A stretch of DNA of 10,636 nt from Deferribacteres bacterium (GTDB lineage: Bacteria > Nitrospirota > Thermodesulfovibrionia > UBA6902), in the NCBI GenBank assembly GCA_013152795.1, contig JAADFS010000005.1:1-10636 (forward strand), given 5' to 3'. Under the pieces are notes generated by a model. The model saw only the letters and a program-made list of their open reading frames with translations. It was not told where the DNA came from and searched no databases. How positions within the stretch are numbered: position 1 is the stretch's first letter; every line of letters begins with the position of its first letter. The translations under genes were made by a program, and so were the position numbers. This document shows positions 5,808 through 10,636 of the stretch, piece after piece.

Positions 5808-6617
5808 ATGAAAAAAATCAGAATCGGTAATCAGACCTCTTTTTCGGCTCCCACACCCCTCCTGCCTTTTGAATACGCAATAGAAAACGGATTCGATGCC
5901 TTTGAATGGTTCCCGGACAGGCACGGCGCCGCGGGATGGGACTCAGGCGGCATGGATGCAGGGATAAGGCGTTATATCAGGGACAGGGCCGCTGCACACG
6001 ACATCGCCCTGTCCGTGCATGTATCGCTGCAGGGCAATCCCCTTGAGGTACGGACACACGGAATAATACTCCGGGACATAGAATTTGCACGGGATATAGG
6101 GGCAGGGCTGCTGAATATCCACCTCTATGCTGAAAAGGGGCCGGACGATTATGTGGCGGCGCTTATGCCCTTTGCAAGGCTTACGGCAGAGGCCGGCATC
6201 AGGCTGTCCATAGAGAACACGCCGCTTACCGTGCCCGGGGATTTCAACAGTGTCTTCAGCCGCTTAAGGGACCTGGGGATGGCGGCCCATGCGGGTATGT
6301 GCCTTGACTTAGGCCATGCAAACCTGTGCGGTCCCACGCGCAATGACTACCTGAGATTCATCGACATGCTCGACCCCCGGATACCGGTTATACATATTCA
6401 TATGCATGAGAATTTCGGCGACTGTGACAGCCACCTGCCGCTGTTTACAGGCCCTGCCGGCAGAGACCCCCTCGGCCTGAGTGAATTCATAAAGCGGATG
6501 AAGGAACGCGGGTTTTCGGGATCGGTTATTCTTGAACAATGGCCGCAGCCCCCGCTGCTGCTGAATGAGGCGCGCGACCGGCTGTATTACATGTGGAATG
6601 AGAAAGGAGCATCATAA
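5808..6617 (+). CDS. TIM-barrel sugar isomerase/epimerase-like protein
   Basis: A 269-residue soluble protein of the xylose isomerase-like TIM-barrel superfamily (PF01261, AP endonuclease 2 type). Strand-end motifs are in order: LSVHVS (68-73), LLNIHLYA (101-108), LSIENTPL (133-140), CLDLGHANL (165-173), VIHIHMHEN (194-202) and VILEQWP (240-246). Likely divalent-metal ligands are Glu136, Asp167, His170, His198 and Glu243. Family members isomerise or epimerise sugars, or cut DNA at abasic sites; the short length and gene context favour a sugar substrate, which cannot be named. The stop codon overlaps the start of the GH13 gene by one base (TAATG), indicating translational coupling. The start at 5808 lies just after repeat copy C, whose G-run is the only Shine-Dalgarno candidate. 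Confidence 0.82.
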   Translation: MKKIRIGNQTSFSAPTPLLPFEYAIENGFDAFEWFPDRHGAAGWDSGGMDAGIRRYIRDRAAAHDIALSVHVSLQGNPLEVRTHGIILRDIEFARDIGAGLLNIHLYAEKGPDDYVAALMPFARLTAEAGIRLSIENTPLTVPGDFNSVFSRLRDLGMAAHAGMCLDLGHANLCGPTRNDYLRFIDMLDPRIPVIHIHMHENFGDCDSHLPLFTGPAGRDPLGLSEFIKRMKERGFSGSVILEQWPQPPLLLNEARDRLYYMWNEKGAS

Positions 6618-7906
6618 TGAGAGAACCTGAAAAGATGATCATCTACAACCTCTTTCCCCTGCTCGCAGGAAAGGTTTCCAACTGGGAAGGGCATTTCAGA
6701 AGGGCGGCTGATATGGGTTTCAACTGGATATTTGTGAATCCCATACAGTACCCCGGTGTTTCCGGCAGCCTTTACTCCATAAAGGACTATTTCCGGTTCA
6801 ACCCTGTTATTATCGACAGTACGGGCCCGGAGGCCCCGGAGGAACAGGTGAAGAAGGCGGTCGGCCGGGCGGAGAAACTCGGCCTCAGGATGATGATCGA
6901 CCTGGTGATCAACCACTGTGCCGTGGATTCGGACCTGATAAAGGAACATCCGCAGTGGTTTGTGTGGGAGAAGAAAGGCCGGGTGGCACACCCGTTTTGT
7001 TATGAAAACGGCAGGAAGGTCGTATGGGGGGACCTCGCGCGTTTCAACCACAGGCAGAGCAGGGACAAAGAGGGACTGTACCGGTTTTTCTTCAGCGTTG
7101 TGAAGTTTCTGATCGGGCTCGGTTTCAGCGGGTTCAGGTGTGACGCCGCATACCAGATTCCGGGGAAACTGTGGGAGAGACTTATCAGGGAGACAAAGTC
7201 ACTTTACCCGGACACACTGTTTTTCGCTGAAACGCTCGGCTGCACACCCGAGGAGACCGTAAAGACCGCCAGGGCGGGATTTGACTATATATTCAACAGT
7301 TCCAAGTGGTGGGATTTTCACAGCCCGTGGCTCATGGAGCAGTACAATCTCACGCGGCGGGCCGCGCCGTCCATAAGCTTCCCCGAGAGTCACGACACAG
7401 TGCGGCTCTGTGAAGAGCTTGACGGCAATACAGACGGCCTGAAGCAGCGCTATCTGTTTTCCGCGCTTTTTTCAGCAGGCACAATGATACCGGTGGGATT
7501 TGAATTCGGCTTCCGCAGAAGACTGCATGTCGTAAAGACAAGACCCGGGGACTGGGAAGAGACCGGCATTGACCTGACCTCATTCATAAGGCAGGTGAAT
7601 CTGATCAAGGCCGGCCACGGGATTTTCCGGGAAGAGGCGGTGTCGGAGATATTGCATGCCGAAAACCCGAACATACTCCTGCTCAGAAAGACTTCATCCC
7701 GTTCACCTGAAAAGGCGCTCCTCGTGCTGAACAAGGATATCCATCACCACCAGCATTTTCATGCCGGCAATGTCTGTGACCTCATCGGGGCAGGGGCGCC
7801 GTGCACGGATGTATCACCGGAATATCCCCTCAACCCCATCCCCCGGCCTTTTTCATACGACCTCAGGCCCGGCCAGGGGATAGTACTGGTTTCACCGGGG
7901 AGATGA
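6617..7906 (+). CDS. GH13 alpha-amylase-family enzyme, cytosolic
   Basis: 429 residues with a (beta/alpha)8 catalytic domain. The four conserved GH13 regions are present: DLVINH (95-100), GFRCDAA (172-178; Arg174, nucleophile Asp176), FAETLG (203-208; acid/base Glu205) and ESHD (257-260; transition-state Asp260). The last part (about 335-429) looks like the C-terminal beta domain. There is no signal peptide or carbohydrate-binding module, so it should act on intracellular alpha-glucan, by hydrolysis or transglycosylation. HPQWF (111-115), like a GlgE motif, and SAGTMIPVGFEFGFRRR (286-302) suggest some relation to maltosyltransferase-like enzymes, but the subfamily is uncertain. AAAGGAG (6603-6609) lies 7 nt upstream. 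It is coupled to the TIM-barrel gene and downstream of the glucan dikinase. A His cluster (HHHQHFH, 376-382) is unusual. Confidence 0.87.
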   Translation: MREPEKMIIYNLFPLLAGKVSNWEGHFRRAADMGFNWIFVNPIQYPGVSGSLYSIKDYFRFNPVIIDSTGPEAPEEQVKKAVGRAEKLGLRMMIDLVINHCAVDSDLIKEHPQWFVWEKKGRVAHPFCYENGRKVVWGDLARFNHRQSRDKEGLYRFFFSVVKFLIGLGFSGFRCDAAYQIPGKLWERLIRETKSLYPDTLFFAETLGCTPEETVKTARAGFDYIFNSSKWWDFHSPWLMEQYNLTRRAAPSISFPESHDTVRLCEELDGNTDGLKQRYLFSALFSAGTMIPVGFEFGFRRRLHVVKTRPGDWEETGIDLTSFIRQVNLIKAGHGIFREEAVSEILHAENPNILLLRKTSSRSPEKALLVLNKDIHHHQHFHAGNVCDLIGAGAPCTDVSPEYPLNPIPRPFSYDLRPGQGIVLVSPGR

Positions 7907-7921
7907 GTACTACGGGAGCAA

Positions 7922-7950
7922 GAGGGCAGGTTCACCTGCCCTCGTCTTCC
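7922..7950. terminator. Hairpin terminator shared by the GH13 and xseB genes
   Basis: GAGGGCAGG (7922-7930) and CCTGCCCTC (7935-7943) form a perfect 9-bp stem around TTCA. The sequence after it on the plus strand is pyrimidine-rich (GTCTTCCTTTTC). It lies 15 nt after the GH13 stop codon and overlaps the last codons and stop of xseB, so it may serve both convergent genes. The T run is weak in each direction. Confidence 0.6.
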
Positions 7951-8144
7951 TTTTCGAATTCCTTCAGAACCTTCCTGACTTCATCGTCCGTCTTTTTCAG
8001 CCTCTCCTTGCAGAACCTGATCAGATACGCCGCCCTCTTTACCTTTTCAGCCAGCACATCCACATCCACTGTCTCGTTCTCTATCTCATCAACTATTGAT
8101 TCTATCTCTTCAAGTGCCTCCCTGTACCCCGGAGCGTCATTCAT
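7932..8144 (-). CDS. xseB: Exodeoxyribonuclease VII small subunit
   Basis: A 70-residue acidic helical protein matching XseB: PGYREALEEIESIVDEIENE (residues 5-24), then VDVLAEKVKRAAYLIRFCKERL (29-50) and a charged tail. XseB forms helical coiled assemblies around XseA, and the complex degrades single-stranded DNA to short oligonucleotides in the cytoplasm. The start at 8144 is chosen because AGGAGG (8150-8155 on the minus strand) lies 5 nt upstream; the longer frame to 8243 runs into repeat copy D. It is separated from xseA by a plus-strand two-gene insertion, although these genes usually adjoin. It therefore probably has its own promoter. Its leader would carry the repeat's G-rich block in the sense orientation. 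Confidence 0.88.
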   Translation of the reverse strand: MNDAPGYREALEEIESIVDEIENETVDVDVLAEKVKRAAYLIRFCKERLKKTDDEVRKVLKEFEKEDEGR

Positions 8145-8170
8145 AATATCCTCCTGTAACATCCCGTTTT

Positions 8171-8369
8171 TTAACCTTACAGCGGCATAAAATATGCCAT
8201 GCCGGGAAAGCTTTATCAGCGATAGCCTCAGGGATAACAGCACAGCCCCCTCCCCCTAACCCCCTCCCGCCAGGGGAGGGGGAACTTGTTTCATCCTGCA
8301 CCCTGACAACTGCACCCTGCACCCTTAACTCAGAACCCGCAACTCTTCCGCCCGTCATACAACATTAAG
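8171..8369 (-). repeat. Composite intergenic element, copy D, minus orientation
   Basis: About 199 bp upstream of xseB. Read on the minus strand, it starts with CTTAATGTTGTATGACGGG (8369-8351). Next come about eight contiguous 7-bp units (8341 down to around 8290), the 38-bp G-rich block (8283-8246) and GATAAAGCTTTCCCGGCA (8219-8202), shared with copy A. It ends in TTTTATGCCGCTGTAAGGTTAA (8192-8171 region), an inverted end related to that of copy E. A small palindrome GGCATA-AAA-TATGCC lies at 8184-8198. Together with 8370-8540 it accounts for the 396-base gene-free stretch after xseB. Confidence 0.75.
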
Positions 8370-8374
8370 TTTCA

Positions 8375-8380
8375 ATTATA
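8375..8380 (-). promoter_or_regulatory. Possible -10 box for xseB
   Basis: The minus strand reads TATAAT here, a few bases outside the end of repeat copy D and pointing toward xseB. No good -35 is found at the usual distance. Transcripts from it would run through the G-rich block before reaching xseB. This is a weak call based on the hexamer only. Confidence 0.28.
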
Positions 8381-8420
8381 CCCTACACTGCCACTAAAAT
8401 AGTCTTTCCCGCAATTACCC

Positions 8421-8440
8421 TGCCCGTTTATGCAACATCA
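8421..8440 (-). repeat. Solo end of the composite element (G)
   Basis: On the minus strand this reads TGATGTTGCATAAACGGGCA, matching the first part of the family's left end. Nothing else of the element follows. It sits between copy D and the toxin-antitoxin-like module. Confidence 0.5.
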
Positions 8441-8501
8441 GGGCCTGTCTCGACTCCATTCACCGGCGAGCCCGCAGAGGAGATATTTGAGCCGGTGGGT
8501 A

Positions 8502-8510
8502 TGGTAGAAT
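8502..8510 (+). promoter_or_regulatory. Candidate extended -10 promoter of the two-gene module
   Basis: TGGTAGAAT at 8502-8510 fits an extended -10 (TGn followed by a hexamer with five of six consensus bases). No clear -35 lies 17 nt upstream, which extended -10 promoters can tolerate. It would start transcription about 24 nt before the first start codon at 8541. Confidence 0.38.
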
Positions 8511-8540
8511 GAATTAAAGAGCTGCGAGGTTGGGGAGTTA

Positions 8541-8816
8541 ATGAAAACAGCTACAATAAAACTCAAACATCAAAAGACATCCTTACTGACTCTTCTTAAC
8601 GGGTATAAGAAAGTCAACAAATTAGCTGCAGCAGAAAGAAGGAGAAGACTTGCTGGAATGACCGTTAAAGATTCACTTTGTGAATACAAGCATCTTTGCA
8701 ACTTATATTCCTCCGTTAAAAAACAGGAGCCGGCCGGACTGGACGATCAAAAAGTATATTTTCTGAAAAAAAGAAGGCAACTGTTTAATAGAATCAGAAA
8801 AAAGCGAAACAGATGA
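8541..8816 (+). CDS. Small basic protein, putative antitoxin-like partner
   Basis: 91 residues, rich in Lys and Arg (for example AAERRRRLAGMT at 30-41 and a closing FNRIRKKRNR). It is predicted to be helical, with no signal peptide or membrane segment. I do not recognise a named family. The ERRRRLAGMTVKDSLCEYKHLCNLY pattern (first part only: residues 32-48) is reminiscent of small proteins encoded before DUF6036-like nucleotidyltransferases. Its stop codon overlaps the start of the nucleotidyltransferase gene by ATGA, the usual arrangement of toxin-antitoxin pairs, with the first gene often the antitoxin. GGGGAG (8532-8537) lies 3 nt before the ATG, rather close. The base composition is visibly richer in A and T than the surrounding genes, suggesting transfer. 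The partner role is inferred from context. Confidence 0.65.
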   Translation: MKTATIKLKHQKTSLLTLLNGYKKVNKLAAAERRRRLAGMTVKDSLCEYKHLCNLYSSVKKQEPAGLDDQKVYFLKKRRQLFNRIRKKRNR

Positions 8817-9382
8817 ATCCGCAATTCAATGCCATATGGGAAGCGCATCGATTTTTTAAAAAAGAAGGTATTCCTTATGTTCTTATCGGCGGGATTGCAC
8901 TTCAATGGTGGGGGGAACCGAGATTTACCCGGGATGTGGATGTCACCATCCTTGTGGAGCCAGGAGAGGAAGAGAAGGTTATCAGGAAAATACTCAATAA
9001 ATTTTCTCCACGAATATCGGATGCGCTGGAATTTGCCATCAAAAACAGGGTATGTCTGGTTAAGAGTAAGAGTGGATATGAAATAGACATTTCTCTCGGT
9101 ATCCCCGGCTATGAAGAGGAAGTAATAAGGCGGACGGTGGAATGTGAACTGGACAGGAACCGCACGGTTAATATATGTTCAGCAGAGGATCTCATTATTC
9201 ATAAAGCCGTGGCCGGAAGGCCTCAGGACCTGAGTGACATTGAAGGCATAATATTAAGACAGGGCAGAAAACTTGATGTCGAATATATACACTTATGGCT
9301 TAGAGAGTTTTCTGATATTCTTGAGACAGGGGAGATTATCGAGCGATTTGAAAAGCCGTGGAGAAAATTGAGAACAAAATAA
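8813..9382 (+). CDS. Nucleotidyltransferase, AbiEii/DUF6036-like
   Basis: A 189-residue soluble protein with a minimal nucleotidyltransferase core. The motif GG (26-27) is followed by RFTRDVDV (37-44), giving Asp41 and Asp43, with a third acidic position at Asp92 (YEIDISLG). The second half has SAEDLIIHKAVAGRPQDLSDIEGI (residues 123-146; Lys131), typical of AbiEii/AbiGii-type and DUF6036 proteins. Related proteins are the toxin or effector part of abortive-infection and toxin-antitoxin systems, transferring nucleotides to RNA targets. Whether this one does is not known. All catalytic positions expected for activity are visible. It overlaps the upstream small gene by 4 bp and is probably translated by coupling. 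The pair is transcribed against xseA and xseB and sits between them. Confidence 0.82.
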   Translation: MNPQFNAIWEAHRFFKKEGIPYVLIGGIALQWWGEPRFTRDVDVTILVEPGEEEKVIRKILNKFSPRISDALEFAIKNRVCLVKSKSGYEIDISLGIPGYEEEVIRRTVECELDRNRTVNICSAEDLIIHKAVAGRPQDLSDIEGIILRQGRKLDVEYIHLWLREFSDILETGEIIERFEKPWRKLRTK

Positions 9383-9465
9383 GCTTAACTGTCCTGAACT
9401 CAGAACCCGCAACCCGTAACCCGTAACTCGCAACCCGCATCCCCCCCTTCATGCACGCTTAACGG
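9383..9465. repeat. Heptad tract and element ends between the module and xseA (H)
   Basis: It begins with GCTTAACTG, resembling the left end of copy B. It continues with five contiguous 7-bp units of ACCCGCA/ACCCGTA type (9405-9439), a run of seven C, and TTCATGCACGCTTAAC (9448-9463), a degenerate inverted end. The last part overlaps the stop codon and final codons of xseA. The G-rich hairpin block is missing. This is the whole gap between the two convergent genes. Confidence 0.55.
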
Positions 9466-10636
9466 TCTTCTTCCTGCCTGCTACAGTGCTTGCAATCTCA
9501 CCGTCCTGCAGCACCGTCCTCAGGCTGTCGCCTTTCCCCACATCTGAAATGGATTTAACCGCCCTGCCGTTGTTGTAAGTAATGCTGTAACCCCTTTTCA
9601 GTACATTCACCGGGTCCAGGTGCCTGATATTGCCTTCGCGTGTCTTAAGCCGCTGTTTTTCGTTGCGTATGAATTTCAGGGCATACCTTATACCCTTTGC
9701 AAACACATTCAGCATGTGCATATTATTCAGCAGCTCTTTTCTTACCGAGGCCTCAAGTCTCTTTGACAGGGCGGAAAGGCCTTCCCTCATGTCGGATGTC
9801 AGGGTGCGGGCCCCGTGGACCAGGTGGTGGGAGAGTGAGTCTATCCTGTCCTCAAAGTCCCTCACCCTCGTGATTATCATGTCAGCGGCGGCGGTAGGCG
9901 TCTTTGCCCTCCTGTTTGAGACCTCGTCAACCACCGTAACATCCCTCTGGTGCCCTATGCCGGATATGACCGGAAGCGGCAGGAGCGCTATCGCCCTGCC
10001 TATCTCGAAACTGTCGAAACAGTGCAGGTCGGTCTGCCCTCCCCCGCCCCTGACTATTACAACGATATCCAGGAGCGATGAGTCTTTCATGCACTGGTTG
10101 AGGGCCGCGAGGATTGAGCCTTCGGCGCTGTCCCCCTGCATTACCGCCTCGTAAAGCCTGCAAGTGAATTTATAGCCGTAGCTGTTGTTCATTAAATGGG
10201 TTATCAGGTCCTCATAACCCGCCGCGGTTGCGGAGGAGACAATCCCTATTCGCTGAGGCACAAGGGGAAATTCCAGTTCCTTGTTTCTGTCCCTCAACCC
10301 TTCCCGTGCAAGCCGTTCCATAATCTCCCTGCGCTTGACGGCCATTTCGCCTATGGTATAGGAAGGGTCTATATCGAGTATGTTGAGTTTCAGGCCGTAT
10401 CTTTCGTGGAAGCTCACCTCTGCTTCAAAAAGTATCCTGATGCCCGCGGCAAGCCTGGTGCCCGTGGCTTCTTCAAACACCGCGGATATCGTCCTGTATC
10501 TGGAGGCCCAGATGACGGCCCTGATCTCGGCCCTTATCGTGTCTTCCTCCTTATCCACGAGGGTCAGATAGCAGTGCCTCTTTACATCACAGGAGGCTAT
10601 CTCCGCGGTGACAAGGAATGTCCGGTAAAAGGCGGT
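9449..10636 (-). CDS. xseA: Exodeoxyribonuclease VII large subunit (5' partial)
   Basis: The frame runs off the right edge, leaving 395 residues. The first visible residues (TFLVTAEIASC, CYLTLVDKEE, IRAVIWASRYR) are the end of the OB-fold that binds single-stranded DNA. The internal GTG at 10558 is therefore not the start. The catalytic core follows: RIGIVSSATAAGYEDL, VVIVRGGGGQTDLHCF and VISGIGHQRDVT, keeping the Arg, His and Asp considered catalytic in E. coli XseA. After a long helical region comes RGYSITYNNGRAVKSI near the end, the usual XseA C-terminus. The SSATAAGYEDL and AVMQGDSAEGSI stretches differ from the E. coli-type sequence and recall Bacteroidota-type XseA. With XseB it forms the exonuclease that trims single-stranded DNA. 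The partner gene lies beyond an inserted two-gene module. Confidence 0.92.
   Translation of the reverse strand, partial: TAFYRTFLVTAEIASCDVKRHCYLTLVDKEEDTIRAEIRAVIWASRYRTISAVFEEATGTRLAAGIRILFEAEVSFHERYGLKLNILDIDPSYTIGEMAVKRREIMERLAREGLRDRNKELEFPLVPQRIGIVSSATAAGYEDLITHLMNNSYGYKFTCRLYEAVMQGDSAEGSILAALNQCMKDSSLLDIVVIVRGGGGQTDLHCFDSFEIGRAIALLPLPVISGIGHQRDVTVVDEVSNRRAKTPTAAADMIITRVRDFEDRIDSLSHHLVHGARTLTSDMREGLSALSKRLEASVRKELLNNMHMLNVFAKGIRYALKFIRNEKQRLKTREGNIRHLDPVNVLKRGYSITYNNGRAVKSISDVGKGDSLRTVLQDGEIASTVAGRKKTVKRA

Noticed and set aside
6617..7906. Calling the GH13 enzyme GlgE
   Set aside because: It is much shorter than GlgE, lacks the GlgE N-terminal domain, and has different catalytic-region sequences; only local resemblance is seen.
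1437..9382. HEPN protein and nucleotidyltransferase as one HEPN/MNT toxin-antitoxin pair
   Set aside because: They are about 7 kb apart with unrelated genes between; the nucleotidyltransferase has its own overlapping partner.
9630..10154. 174-residue plus-strand frame
   Set aside because: It is antisense to the XseA core, and its Ser/Leu-rich sequence is typical of a shadow frame.

Overview
The window looks like a chromosomal piece of a strictly anaerobic or microaerophilic bacterium. It carries a rubrerythrin tail and a one-iron superoxide reductase, both typical of oxygen-sensitive organisms. The moderately high GC, dense short operons and abundant G-rich intergenic repeats would fit a Nitrospirota or Desulfobacterota-type genome. 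That placement is an inference from gene content and style, not a measurement.

Layout. Bases 1-183 hold the C-terminal rubredoxin-like end of a rubrerythrin, followed by a good hairpin terminator. Bases 354-1170 hold a class II superoxide reductase and a DUF302 protein. Next come a solitary HEPN-domain protein (1437-1823) and a secreted, extremely methionine-rich small protein (1891-2310). Bases 2582-7906 form a glucan block: a roughly 1030-residue alpha-glucan water dikinase-like enzyme, then a xylose-isomerase-like TIM-barrel protein translationally coupled (TAATG overlap) to a cytosolic GH13 alpha-amylase-family enzyme. On the minus strand lie the two exonuclease VII subunits, xseB (7932-8144) and a partial xseA (9449 to the window end). 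They are separated by a plus-strand two-gene module (8541-9382): a small basic protein overlapping, by ATGA, an AbiEii/DUF6036-like nucleotidyltransferase. The module resembles a toxin-antitoxin pair.

Many gaps are filled by one family of composite dispersed elements. Each has a terminal motif near TTAATGTTGCATAAACG. Most copies also have a tract of variant 7-bp units, and four have a nearly invariant 38-39 bp C-rich/G-rich block that can fold as a hairpin or, on its G-rich strand, as a G-quadruplex. The best copies (1174-1420, 2312-2547, 8171-8369) have inverted ends, so they look like MITE-type non-autonomous elements. The G-rich strand is the sense strand of the flanking genes in all four copies. 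One copy seems to supply the Shine-Dalgarno-like sequence of the TIM-barrel gene. Another ends exactly where the promoter of the glucan dikinase begins, and that promoter appears to drive a leaderless mRNA.

Working together: the dikinase would phosphorylate storage alpha-glucan, and the GH13 enzyme would cut or rearrange it. The TIM-barrel protein may act on a released sugar, but its substrate is unknown. The rubrerythrin, superoxide reductase and possibly the DUF302 protein form an oxygen-defence group. The nucleotidyltransferase module appears to have been inserted between xseA and xseB, which usually sit side by side.
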